From: Halichondria panicea
Lineage: Eukaryota > Porifera > Demospongiae > Suberitida > Halichondriidae
Length of the DNA stretch: 64,000 nt
NCBI RefSeq assembly: GCF_963675165.1
Contig: NC_087380.1
Span: forward strand, 7,075,017 to 7,139,016
Direction: 5' to 3'
The translations under genes and the position numbers were made by a program. Below, in pieces: positions 1-15,968 of this stretch. Within the stretch, counting starts at the first letter, position 1. The number at the start of each line of letters is the position of its first letter. The notes beneath the pieces were generated by a model. It did not search any database. It saw only the letters and a program-made list of their open reading frames with translations, and was not told where the DNA came from.

Positions 1-70
1 AGGCCACTTCTTTATTACAGCCACTGACATAGACTCAGGTTGCACAACACTGTACATTGTCATCTCTCAC

Positions 71-2558
<2,488 letters not shown>

Positions 2559-2976
2559 CGTTCTGAAATAAGCAAATAGATCTACGTAAATTTTTATCTG
2601 TGTGGTGTACGTGTGTAAATAATTGTAGATCTATATGTTAACTACTTGTCATTGGCCGGCTATATTGAACATACAATATAATTCTACCGTTCCTTCTTGA
2701 TTTAGTATTAAAAGATGTCTGCGTACTGATGACTGCACTGGCTGCAAACTTATAAATTAATAGGCAATGATCGTCTCAATCAGCCACCTTCCCTTGGTGT
2801 TCCCAGGCCGATTTTTCACTAATGTACCAGACCATACTCGACCCGCACCCAACCCCAAGAGACTACCCACCCCCGGCCCCACCATCCTAGCCCTCCTATC
2901 CCCTTGTCCAGTAAGTGCTCACAATAATGTATGTGTACTATACACACACTCTAACTTCATTCCATGTGTACAGGTC
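2559..2976. promoter_or_regulatory. Shared upstream region between divergent HDAC3 and POLE2
   Basis: The 418 bp between the two divergent start codons must hold both transcription starts, or the POLE2 5' leader. The reading frame stays open upstream of the POLE2 ATG, but the text there (proline and threonine-rich) does not resemble POLE2. A good 3' splice site (tgtgtacag before gtc at 2974) suggests a 5'UTR intron. No clear TATA box is seen. Confidence 0.5.
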
Positions 2977-4563
2977 ATGTCCATCTCTGCCCCCCTCCGA
3001 CAATCGATAGTGTCCAATTTCAAACTCCAGGGTCTCTCCCTCAAGAACGAAGCGGCTTCTCTCCTCGTGCAAGCACTAGAACCTCACTACTCCAATAGCG
3101 AGGAACTCGAGCGAATTATCGATATGATAATCGAGGCAATCCAAAAACAGCCTCTAAAATCGTCGCTAATTGGACGAGAGGTGGTGGAGATTGCGATAGA
3201 AGAATGCAACACTTCCTCTGATGCTGATACCGAGAAAGCCTTCGTTCTAATCAATGCATACGATATGCCCAAATTCTCCTATCATGTAGACCGTAAAAAA
3301 TTCCTTCCAGTTCCCAAAGGGTCGGTGAAACTTCACTCCGGAGCGTCAGCTAAAGAGACTCTGTTTAAAGAACGATACACAATTCTTCAGCAACGGACAA
3401 TGAGGCACGAATTATTCACCCCGGCTGCACTGGGTCAACCCGTCCAATCCTCGAGCAAATTCCAACTCCAAACGGTCGAGTACCTCCTTAGCAGCTCTGG
3501 TCTCCCAGACAAGATAATCGTTCTCGGAATGCTCTCCCAGTTGAAAGAAGGAACATTTCATCTTGAAGATCCGACTGGTGCTGTCGAGCTTGACCTGTCG
3601 CAGTGTACCTTCCACATGGGCCTGTTTGTAGAGAGCAGTTTAGTACTGGCAGAGGGTCTGTACGAAGATAAAGTATTTCATGTCGAAGCTATCGGATTTC
3701 CACCTCCTGAGTCTGCTACAGATTCTCGACTTTATTTTGGCAATACGAATTTTTTCGGTGGCCCGTCCTCGATTTGTGCCAGGTCGTCTGTCAAGCTACA
3801 AGCCATGCTCGAGGAACATGGTAGTGCCATGTTAGTATTTCTCTCTGATGTGCATCTCGATGAACCACGTGTGATGGAGAAACTGTCCGTTCTATTCTCG
3901 GGCTACTCTGAAGAGCCACCCATCGCATTCGTTCTAATGGGTAACTTTAGTGCCACTCCATACGGACCACTTCGCTACCAGAAAATGAAGGAGAAGTTCA
4001 CAGCCTTGGGAGACCTCATACTGCAATTTCCCACTCTTATTGAAAAGTCTCAATTTGTATTTGTCCCCGGGCCTACTGATCCTGGCCCAGGAAACGTTCT
4101 CCCGTTCCCAGCCATACCCAGCAACCTCACTTCAGGGATTACTGAGAGAATCCCATCAGCTCAATTCTGCTCAAATCCAACACGAATTCAGTTTTGCTCT
4201 CAAGAGATTGTCGTTTTCCGGGAAGACATTATGACTAAACTATGTCGACACTGTGTCAAGTTTCCAACGGAGACAACAGATTTATCCAATCATTACACAA
4301 AGACGCTCCTATCTCAAGCTCACCTCTGCCCCCTGCCCCTTCACACACGACCCGTGTACTGGCAATACGATCACGCCCTGAGGCTGTACCCTCTGCCTGA
4401 CCTCGTGGTTATGGGCGATAAGTCCGACCCGTTTACAGTGACTGCAAACGAGTGTACAGTGACAAATGTGGGATCGTTTTTGAGAACTGGATTCGAATTC
4501 AAAGTGTATGTGCCAGCAAAGAAAATAGTAGAAGACAGCAAAATTGTTGACTCAACTGTATAA
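2977..4563 (+). CDS. POLE2: DNA polymerase epsilon subunit 2 (Dpb2/B subunit)
   Basis: Non-catalytic B subunit of leading-strand DNA polymerase epsilon, also needed for CMG helicase assembly at origins. From the ATG at 2977 it encodes 528 residues, matching the length of animal POLE2. A longer in-frame start at 2767 adds 70 unrelated residues and is not preferred. Visible regions: N-terminal helical domain (about 1-75), OB-fold (about 160-260, with LGMLSQLKEGTFHLEDPTG), and the inactivated calcineurin-like phosphoesterase domain (about 290-500) with FLSDVHLDEPRVMEKL, VLMGNFSATPYG, FVFVPGPTDPG and the C-terminal LYPLPDLVVMGDKSDPF. The CDS is intronless, unusual beside its intron-rich neighbours. 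The next gene starts only 75 bp after the stop. Confidence 0.96.
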   Translation: MSISAPLRQSIVSNFKLQGLSLKNEAASLLVQALEPHYSNSEELERIIDMIIEAIQKQPLKSSLIGREVVEIAIEECNTSSDADTEKAFVLINAYDMPKFSYHVDRKKFLPVPKGSVKLHSGASAKETLFKERYTILQQRTMRHELFTPAALGQPVQSSSKFQLQTVEYLLSSSGLPDKIIVLGMLSQLKEGTFHLEDPTGAVELDLSQCTFHMGLFVESSLVLAEGLYEDKVFHVEAIGFPPPESATDSRLYFGNTNFFGGPSSICARSSVKLQAMLEEHGSAMLVFLSDVHLDEPRVMEKLSVLFSGYSEEPPIAFVLMGNFSATPYGPLRYQKMKEKFTALGDLILQFPTLIEKSQFVFVPGPTDPGPGNVLPFPAIPSNLTSGITERIPSAQFCSNPTRIQFCSQEIVVFREDIMTKLCRHCVKFPTETTDLSNHYTKTLLSQAHLCPLPLHTRPVYWQYDHALRLYPLPDLVVMGDKSDPFTVTANECTVTNVGSFLRTGFEFKVYVPAKKIVEDSKIVDSTV

Positions 4564-4609
4564 CAATATTCATTAATTAAGTATTTTGTGATATTGTAAT
4601 TACCTCATG

Positions 4610-4615
4610 AATAAA
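4610..4615 (+). terminator. Poly(A) signal AATAAA for POLE2
   Basis: AATAAA followed by a second overlapping AATAAA lies 47 bp after the POLE2 stop and only 24-29 bp before the first ATG of the next gene. Cleavage would therefore fall almost at the downstream start codon. Confidence 0.65.
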
Positions 4616-4638
4616 TAAATAAGTACATAATATTTTGT

Positions 4639-5724
4639 ATGAATAGAGCTAGCTATTGCATGCAGAGAATGAATTGTTTCAGCCTGCTACTGTTGCTGTT
4701 CTGCTCAGCCTACGTTGCATCAGAGAGTACTCTCCCTGCTAAGAAGTACAGCATCAATTTGGATGTGGAGGCAAGCCAAAGGTGGAATCAAGTAGCCATT
4801 GATCATGCATCAGCCATTACAGAGCTCCTGTCCCAAGTTGTGGGCCGTCTTCCTGAAGCTGTTGTCAAGCTTGTGAATGTAATGAATATCAATGTCGCTG
4901 ATCTCCTTCCATACCCATACGGGGTAGAGCTGGCCGGGTTGGCACGGGTTGCGAATGTGTCTGAAAAAGATGCTCTCTTGGCGAACATGATATATGAGCT
5001 AACTGCATACAATCGATCCGGTGCCGCTAAAGCTTGTACTAGCATTGTCACAGAAACAGCCGATGGAAATGTTATACACGCACGGAATTTTGACTACGGT
5101 TTTTCGAGTGTTCTCCGAGATTTGGTGATCGAAGTTGACTTCATGGAGAACGGGAAGGTTGTGTACACTGGGACTACATTTGCTGGTCTAGTTGGTCTGC
5201 CTTCTGCTATGAAACCATCTGGTTTCACCATCTCAATCGATGAGAGGAACAGTGGTACTATTTGGGAGAATGCTTTTGAAGGTCTTATTGCTGGCACACA
5301 CGGTATTGCTCATCTTGTTGTTCGAGACCTAGTCGCTAATCCACTGTATGATTTCAAGATGGCTGTCCAATCTCTTGCAAGCACTTCGCTCATTACAAGC
5401 ATCTATGCTATTATGAGTGGACCTGGTCAGGGGGTGGTGATGACACATGGACGTCCCAGTGTCATCGATACGTGGTGGTTGGGTACGAATAATACGTGGT
5501 TTCTAGTAGAGACGAATTACGATCACTGGAAGGCTCCTCCCGCCATGGATGATAGAAGAGATGTGGCTATCAAAGGAATGATGACTACTGGCAAAGCGAA
5601 GATGTCTGTATCAACCGTTGTGGATGTTTTATCGATTCCTCCTGTTTTGAATCCAGGAACTATCTTTACTAATGTAATGTCTGTTATGCCTGAGCATTAC
5701 GAGTCCTGGGTGCGAGTGCCATAG
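4639..5724 (+). CDS. NAAA / acid ceramidase-like lysosomal Ntn hydrolase
   Basis: Predicted N-acylethanolamine acid amidase or acid ceramidase family enzyme (choloylglycine-hydrolase superfamily), which cleaves fatty-acid amides in lysosomes after self-processing. The ORF is 361 residues and intronless. The first Met is at 4639; Met 11 at 4669 would place the hydrophobic signal peptide (LLLLLFCSAYVA) nearer the N-terminus. The autoprocessing nucleophile is Cys133 in ACTSIVTETADG, followed by the family Arg-Asn-Asp motif HARNFDYG. Further family motifs are YTGTTFAGLVGLP, SIDERNSGTIWENA and VETNYDHWKAPPAMDDRR. The last is closer to NAAA than to ASAH1, but I do not assign a symbol. Sequon NRS occurs upstream of the cleavage site. 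The gene is packed against POLE2, suggesting co-transcription or overlapping UTRs. Confidence 0.9.
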   Translation: MNRASYCMQRMNCFSLLLLLFCSAYVASESTLPAKKYSINLDVEASQRWNQVAIDHASAITELLSQVVGRLPEAVVKLVNVMNINVADLLPYPYGVELAGLARVANVSEKDALLANMIYELTAYNRSGAAKACTSIVTETADGNVIHARNFDYGFSSVLRDLVIEVDFMENGKVVYTGTTFAGLVGLPSAMKPSGFTISIDERNSGTIWENAFEGLIAGTHGIAHLVVRDLVANPLYDFKMAVQSLASTSLITSIYAIMSGPGQGVVMTHGRPSVIDTWWLGTNNTWFLVETNYDHWKAPPAMDDRRDVAIKGMMTTGKAKMSVSTVVDVLSIPPVLNPGTIFTNVMSVMPEHYESWVRVP

Positions 5725-8816
<3,092 letters not shown>

Positions 8817-9237
8817 AGCTCTCTGTATGTATAACTGTTCCTTCTCCTGTTTTGTTCATTGTTTCATACTTTAGCATAATTTATGCATATCACTCTTTTA
8901 TATATAGGTACGTGTATATACATGACATCATTACTTCTCATTGTATCGCAATGACATCGTAATACGTACGTATATACTGTTCGAATGTCTCTGAACATTT
9001 GATTGTATATTGTTTTATAATTACTAAATCTGAACGTGTTTTCAATCATCACATGCGGTACATTTGTAAATAATACATGTACAATACACACAGTTAATTA
9101 GTATAATAATTATACTATTATTATTATTATTATAGAAATATGAAATATCTTCAAGTGTTAAATACAAATAATTATGAGCTATAAACTGAGGCAAACAGCA
9201 TAATTAGCAACAGTTATATTATATAGTTCCCGTCAGT
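8817..9237. other. Convergent intergenic spacer, SMAD to ABCG
   Basis: AT-rich, with ATT/TTA runs near 9100-9135. It holds the 3' UTRs of two convergent genes. No ORF or element recognised. Confidence 0.6.
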
Positions 9238-12200
9238 TTATTTTGACTTCTTGAGTATCCTCAGGTTGAAGTAAGTGAATAGCAAGAAGACCAGAGCAAT
9301 GGCTGCTAGACCACCCACATCGATCCAGAGCCACTCGGGGGAAGTCTCGTAGCCAATACCAGACAGAAACTCACTCCCATTCACACACAAGGGCCCCGAA
9401 CTGTGGGGGGTGCGTGGGTGTTATGTGGGTGTGAAGGAGGGCATGTGCATTTTCTATAGACACCAGTTTCAGATAACACTAGAGGGGAAGTTTGATAATA
9501 ATTATGTGCTATAGGCCGACTGTATATAGCACCACCCGGATTGTATTAGTGATATTAAACCCCTCGAAAATGTCACGCTATATGGTATGTTGGACAAGGC
9601 TTATCATGTCGTTTGATCTATTGTGATCAAAACATTTTTTAAAACCACAATTCTAATGAGGGTAAAACCATTGGTATAAATCAGCATGCTGTTTCTATTG
9701 TTAGTGCCAGTGTGAGTGGGTCACCATCTGGGACCACACTAGCCTTCTCATTACCGGTCGATGAACGCTAGTGTGGTCCCAGCAGCTTGTTGGGGCATAA
9801 GAGCAATGCTCTTATGCCCCGACAGCTGTCACTGGTGGAGCTCTACTGTGCATTTGGGACACTCTTCGAAGAGTTGACCCTCATTTTGGTTTTATAATAA
9901 ATTTTGACCAACCCCAGTTGCAATGCATTACATACCGTACAGTGACTCTCGCTAATCTGGTTCTCTGAAGTACCGTATAGCGGGTAATTTTCGGGGGACA
10001 AAATATTCGTGGTTCATGGTTCAGCAATATTGAGACATTTAGTGGGTATATTTTCGTGGTTGCTGCTTGCACTGCAGGTAAAGGTAGGTACGGTCGCTTC
10101 ATTCGTGGGTAAAATATTCGTGGTCAGACCTCCAACCACGAAAACCACGAATATTTTGCCCCACGAAAATTACACGCTATACGGTAGCACCACCCAGATT
10201 GTATTAGTGATTGTACAATACATGTGCTACTTACCACGCTTCTATGATCGCGGCCGTGGCATTGTTGGAACAATAGCATTGTCCAACTATCTCATTGTGG
10301 GCTAGAGCCTGGGGGGGAGGGGGTGTGGGGAGTGAGAATGTGAGGGTGGTGTGAGAAGTGAGGGTGTGGGGGTGTGTGTGGGGTGTGAGGGAGTGTGTGA
10401 GGTGTGTGAGGTGTGTGAGGGGAGGGAGGTACAGTGCACAACATGCAAACAAGCTGGCTTTCAGCAAATGAGCACAAAGACAAGTATGGCAATTGACAGA
10501 TAACAACAATTTTGCCCTAGCCACTATGTCTTTGAACCAGTTGATTAATGCAATCCTAGAAATTCTCAGACTGACCTCTGTTGATGCTAGGGAACTATTG
10601 TCTCTGGGAACACTACATTCTTAGACTTACCTCAACAGAGTAGCGGAAGAGACTGAGGTATTTGATCCACTGCAACCAGACGGGGAGGGAGTCAAGGGAG
10701 ATGAACAGGCCGCCAAACAACTGTGCGTGTGTGGTGGGGAGGGGCTTAGGTTGAGAGTAGCAATCATAATCATGTTACAGTATTATTTGATAATAACTGT
10801 AAGTGGACATAGCGAGCTAACTAGAGCACTGAAGTGCTAACCCTCGGCTGTTGACATGAATAAAAAGAAACCAGGAGTGTTATACATTATGAGCATGGAA
10901 GCTGGCTAAGCAGCAAGTAACAAGAGCAATCAAATTAAAGTAGACTCGAGGCATGATGAAACTTTATGCACTGTGGACTAGGTAAAGATCACAGCAGTCA
11001 AGAAGCCTGGAGTTTAGAGATTATATGGCTCTTGCATGATTTTTCGATTATGTGGGCTAAAGAAGCAACAAACTACAACTACAATTCTAGCTTTCAACTT
11101 TAGTGACCCTTTTCCATTGTTCCTGGTTTCCTGGTATGGGATCACTTCAGCTGCAAACAGACAAACAGACTACTATAACTTCCTGGCTGGGTGGCCTCGG
11201 GCTAATTATGCTAGATACAATACTCAACGTACACAGTATTTGCTATTATTGAAGTCATCCTCTGGGATAGATTTACCATTTGGAAGACGAACAGCATGGC
11301 AATGAAGAGGTTAGCCAGTCCAGTCACTCGCACTAGAGCACTGATAGCAAAGGCAATGGAGGCAGCTGCTATGGACGTGAGACATATGACCAGCGCAAAG
11401 TAGAAGAACTTGGCAGCTGACACTTGGAAACCTACACACAAGTTAGAGATTATCATAGCACATACAATCACACACCAAAAATAAGTGTTATTGGTATAGC
11501 AAAGGAGTGTGATTGAACTTATAAAGCCCCGTTATAATCCAGATTCGACCAGGATTAGGTGTCGTGTAAAAACGGGGCTGACGGTAAGCAATGTGCAATG
11601 TGGCTTGATAGAGGTGCCTATAATACATGATTACCTGCAGGTAAGCAATGTGGCTTGATAGAGGTGCCTATAATACATGATTACCTGCAGGTAAGCAATG
11701 TGGCTTGATAGAGGTGCCTATAATACATGATTACCTGCAGGTAAGCAATGTGGCTTGATAGAGGTGCCTATAATACATGATTACCTGCAGGTAAGCAATG
11801 TGGCTTGATAGAGGTGCCTATAATACATGCATACCTGCAGGTATTGACTTCAATACCTTTGCTTTTGTAAAAATTCCTGCTAATCACAAAACTTGTATCT
11901 ACATTGTAAGAGCTACAAGAAATTGAACACAAATTCCGGGCTCTCCTCGATACATGATGAGAGCCCGGAATTTGTGTTCAGATTGTCTAATTTCCTGTAG
12001 CTACCAAAACACAGTTACATTGTGCTCTTGATGCTACAAGCACTACACCCATTATATTCGTGTACATGTAGTTGAGGCGACTTACCTATCATGAAGTAAG
12101 CAATGACAGAGAAGGTGAAGGATGGGATGATCCTCATAGGAATGAGGTCCACAAACACTTTGGAGAAGTAGAATGCAGAGACTCTATAGAAACCACTGGA

Positions 12201-15181
12201 GTTCTCATGGCTGCATGAATTAAGGGGGAGGAGGGGGGAGGAGGAGGAGGGGGGGGGGAGGGGGGGAGGTGAGTTAGTAACAGCATAGGTTGTACTGGTA
12301 CAAGCGAGGCCTGTATCTCACAAGCTACCTCTAGTCAGCCTATAGCTGCTATCAAATAATGACTTAGAGCAATTAAAAAATTATTATTGTGTGAATGAAG
12401 CTGAACAATGCTCTAGTAATGGAACGCTAGGTGCTCACATGAACAGAGCCTTTTGTTTGATGAAGACGTCCACTGCTGAGAGATTACCAAACACTTGGTT
12501 CATTACAATGAAGAAGAAGGCTCCAATCCTGTGCAGATCATATGGGGCAGTGTATTATTGCGTCCATTGGTTATAGAGACAATAACAAGTATACTACATT
12601 TTCGATATTCAACAGAGTGATAAGAATATGTCATATATGAGCGGCAACAAGTGAAGTGAAACGAGCACAGCCCGTGGCTAGTGGTGTGGGTGTGTGGGTG
12701 AGTGTGTGTGTGTGTGTGTGTGTGTGTACCTGTCAGAGATAACAGTGCGTACGTTGACGTCCTTTTCGTCGAGCCTCAAATAAATGAGACCAACAATGAG
12801 AGCAAAGATTATCATAGTCAGCACCTGAAAATAGCAATAGTTAGCCAGAATCCTGTCAACAAAATATAGGCGACATAGACAGTGGGACCTCTCTTAAAAA
12901 GACTATAATTATATATATCTCATTATTAACTAAACCAGCACACAGACCCGCCCACTCACCTGGAAGAAGGAGATCATCGGATTTCTCAACAGATTTAGGA
13001 GTGATCGAATTGTGACAACCATCAGTTGCCATAGGAACCCGGTAGCGTACGTCCCTCCGCTCCTGACCCCTCGTCGAGTGTGACTATTGTCTGCGAGTGT
13101 CTGCAACTGCTCACTCACCTCCACACATTGTTGAGACTCCTGGTAAGTGTTCACCAGATTGTTGGCCTCAGTGACACCCGTGCTATTATCAGTGTCATCT
13201 GTAGCACCGTCAAGACACACACTTACTCAATCAGAAACGTTATAATACGTTTGAATAGTTACACGTAGCGATTATATAATATTATGAAACTTGATCTCTA
13301 ACAGCTTACTGTTTCTATGGTTACCGGTAACTATGCAGGTTATCAAGAAATGTAAGGCATAAATAAAATCTTAAATAAAAAAAATAAAAAATAAAAAGAT
13401 CTTCAGGGCACACACACACACAGCTATTTACTGTTACTCTACCACTTGCTCACCTGACTCAGTGATGACGTTGCTCTTTTCTGCTTTAGTGAGCACATCC
13501 AGGAAGTAGTCGGCAGGGTTGTTACGCTCCTCACACACATAGCCTGTGAGGAGATGAGTATACGTATAGTTATACAACAGATGGTAAGCTCACGATCACC
13601 CCTAGAAAAACTCCACTGCAGCAAAGCAATTCATAGGCCCCTACCATGTACTCAGGAACCACAGCTTTGGCAATATTATTTTACTGACACTGCTAGGACA
13701 CTATGAAATACTCACCTATACTGCTGAAGTAATCGAGGGAGGACTGTGCTGGGCCGTGGTAGACCATGTCTCCTTGAGAGAGAAGAGTGAGACCGTCAAA
13801 CAGTTTGAAGATGGAGTAGCGAGGTTGGTGGATGGACATGATAATCACTCTGTCTCCTTTCTCGCTCAGTCTGAAGGGGGGGGGGAGGGGTTAACAATCA
13901 AATACTTTATTGACTAATCAACAGTACTGTACATGTGCATTGATATTTTGCAGATCTACATGTAAGCATGCCATGCTCTCTTAAAGCTACTTATTTTGAT
14001 TAATAAATTGGCCTATCAAGACGGATTTAAAGGTAGTCCAGTAGTACATATAGATTGTCTCACCGTTTGAGTAGCTGTACAACAGAGACAGCTGTGTATG
14101 CGTCCAGTCCAGTGGTGGGCTCGTCCAGAAACAAGACCTGAGGCTCTATGATGAGCTCCATCCCAATGTTGGTCCTCTTCCTCTCTCCCCCAGACACACC
14201 ACGGAAGAACTCTGTGCCAATCTGAAGGGAGGGAAAGAATTGTATGAGTATACGAATTGCGAAAGTATACAAATTGCGAAAGTATTGTTGGATTTTTAAC
14301 AGCTAGCAAGACACACTGTCAGAAAAAACAAAACAGTGGATCTATAGCCATTGATTAGAAGGCAAAAATCAGTGACAGGCAGAAATATAAGACTACAGAA
14401 AATAAATAAACATAATTATTATTATCAGCTTTTTTAGACACCCCCCCCCCCCTCACCTTGGTGTTGGCACATCTCTCCAGACCCAGTTCTTGTATGACAG
14501 TGGCGACCCTCTCCTTGCGTTGTGCCCAGCTGGTGGAGGAGGGCAGACGCAGAGCAGCTGAGAACATCAGGTTCTCTTTCACGGATAGAGTGCCCATTAC
14601 AATGTCGTCCTATAAGATGTACCGTATATAATAGCGGGTAATTTTTGTTGGTGCAAATTTTCGTATGAACTCCCCATTTAATATTCGTACAGCTCAGGAT
14701 AGTGACGTTGAATCTGTAGTTCTAATTTTCATATAATGCTCTACAATACAAAATTTCCACCATACGAAAATAACCCGCTATACGGTAGTCACTGCACATT
14801 ATAATTAGTGCGACATCTTTCCACATACTTTCATTGCATGTACATAATGTGTACTCAACACTTGATACAGAACCAAGCTATTGTGTCAGTGAAAGCAAGC
14901 TGTCCAGCTAGTGTAACAACAGATAGACTACTATAAGGAAGCGTAGAGGAACTAGGAACTAAGTCACACCACAGCTTGTCCAGCTAATATAGCCAAAATT
15001 ACAACCACAGGGAATCAATAATATTTATCGATATCTCAGAGCTTGGAGGGAAGGGGGAGGGGCTCACCTGCACCACATAGCCAGACTTGCACCTGAAGTT
15101 GCTCGGCTGAGGTCTCCCGTTCACTAGGACATACCCACCAACGTTGGCCTTTGCTTTACGGCCTGCCAGAATGTCCAAAAG

Positions 15182-15229
<48 letters not shown>

Positions 15230-15675
15230 CGGGAAAAGTGTAACTGAAATTGTCGTGGTCATATTCTAGTGGTGAAAATAATACCACAAAATCAATTTGC
15301 AATGCAACTAACGTTGTTTTTCCAGATCCAGTTGGTCCCATTATAGCATTCACCCCGCAAGGAAGAACACCACTGCAGGCAGAAAGAAAATATTAATATA
15401 GAAAATAATACATTTCTTTTGACATCTGTATTTAATACAGTTGGAGCTTACCTGACTGAGTGCAGTATCTCTGTGGGCTTGGTGCCACAGCATCCAGTGT
15501 TCACCACATACACAATATCGTGAAAGGACACCCCAACAAAGTCATCCTTAAAAATGTCCTCTTTGACAGTAATATGCTCTCCTTGGGAATGATAGGCTAC
15601 CTCCGGCTCCAAGTCTGTGGTACCGTAGGGAGGGGGACTGGTGCTTCGCAACGGGCTTTTCTCCAGGTCAGACAT
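9238..15675 (-). CDS. ABCG2-like half-transporter, copy 1
   Basis: ATP-binding cassette subfamily G half-transporter, dimerising in a membrane to export lipids or xenobiotics. Fifteen exons: 15675-15452, 15372-15313, 15182-15068, 14609-14457, 14221-14064, 13870-13716, 13543-13454, 13198-12960, 12824-12730, 12528-12439, 12210-12086, 11431-11277, 10720-10631, 10308-10235, 9400-9238. They sum to 1986 nt (661 residues; human ABCG2 is 655). Order is NBD then TMD, as in ABCG. Walker A is [10 protein letters not shown], signature [12 protein letters not shown], Walker [13 protein letters not shown] and H-loop [11 protein letters not shown]. The TMD starts at [15 protein letters not shown], and the segment [17 protein letters not shown] resembles ABCG2. 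The extracellular loop has Cys residues and sequons NAT and NGS. It is head-to-head with copy 2 (15969-20950) and shares nearly all exon lengths with it. Confidence 0.94.
9730..9820. repeat. Pair of strong hairpins in ABCG copy 1 intron 14
   Basis: Arms gggaccacactag (9730-9742) and its complement (9768-9780) are followed by a near-perfect palindrome ggggcataagagca (9792-9805) with its complement at 9807-9820, one base apart. Probably an inserted foldback element; no target duplication recognised. Confidence 0.8.
9971..10186. mobile_element. TIR element, 'ccgtatagcggg' family, copy 2
   Basis: In ABCG copy 1 intron 14. The left end ta-ccgtatagcgggtaatttt mirrors the right end, which finishes cgctatacgg-ta. 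TA flanks on both sides fit a Tc1/mariner-type target. The interior has inverted blocks around aatattcgtggt. Non-coding MITE. Confidence 0.85.
11584..11840. repeat. 50-bp tandem repeat, five copies, units bounded by splice-like sequence
   Basis: In ABCG copy 1 intron 11. The first unit (11584-11640) is 57 bp with a small internal duplication. Units 2-5 (11641-11690, 11691-11740, 11741-11790, 11791-11840) are 50 bp and almost identical. Each begins gtaagcaatg and ends ttacctgcag, so every junction reads CTGCAG/GTAAGC. That matches an exon/intron donor on the plus strand, and on the minus strand TGCAG/GTAATC. Too homogeneous to be old. Confidence 0.97.
11911..12002. repeat. Long imperfect inverted repeat (foldback) next to the 50-bp array
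   Basis: Outer arms agctacaagaaatt and aatttcctgtagct enclose a perfect 21-bp inner stem whose left arm is 11924-11944 (starting gaacacaaattccggg) and whose right arm ends at 11979. A 14-bp loop separates them. A foldback or MITE remnant inside ABCG copy 1 intron 11. Confidence 0.8.
14620..14786. mobile_element. TIR element, 'ccgtatagcggg' family, copy 3
   Basis: In ABCG copy 1 intron 3. Flanked by TA. The right end reads acccgctatacgg and the left end carries a small insertion (ccgtatataatagcggg). The interior shares cgtacagctcaggatagtgac with the copy at 47718. Confidence 0.85.
15184..15227. repeat. (GT)n microsatellite forming the 3' splice tract of ABCG copy 1 exon 3
   Basis: A pure dinucleotide run abuts exon 3 (15182-15068). 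Read on the minus strand it is (AC)n ending in CACAG, and so supplies the acceptor. Copy 2 uses a GT-rich tract before its equivalent exon. Confidence 0.85.
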
Positions 15676-15968
15676 CTTGCAAGGTCCAGTGCAGTGCTAG
15701 CTTCCTAGTATAGTATAGTAGTAGCCAGAAGGTGACTATATAATATAAAACATGTGCTGCTTCAGAGTTATTACATAACATGTCTACGACTATGATTTCT
15801 CTTCATTGTTTTCTTGAGAACTGAATAATGGCCGCCCTTGAATAACCTCTTGCAGCTGCCAAAGGCTGCAACTCAAAGATAGATATAGATGTTTACAACT
15901 CAGAGCAGAGCTACTGTATATCGAGGACACAGACAATTAATTAAACGAGGATTAAAAAAGAGGCAGTC
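15676..15968. promoter_or_regulatory. Bidirectional promoter region between the two ABCG genes
   Basis: Only 293 bp separate the divergent start codons. An AT-rich block tatataatataaaa at about 15738-15751 could act as a TATA element, and gcagctgcc-type palindromic text occurs near 15853. No experimentally known site is recognised; the call rests on geometry. Confidence 0.5.

Noticed and set aside
2767-2976. 70-residue N-terminal extension of POLE2
   Set aside because: The text does not resemble POLE2, the downstream ATG gives the family length, and an acceptor-like site lies just before that ATG.
11584-11840. CRISPR-like array
   Set aside because: Units are contiguous 50-bp tandem copies with no spacers, in a eukaryotic intron.
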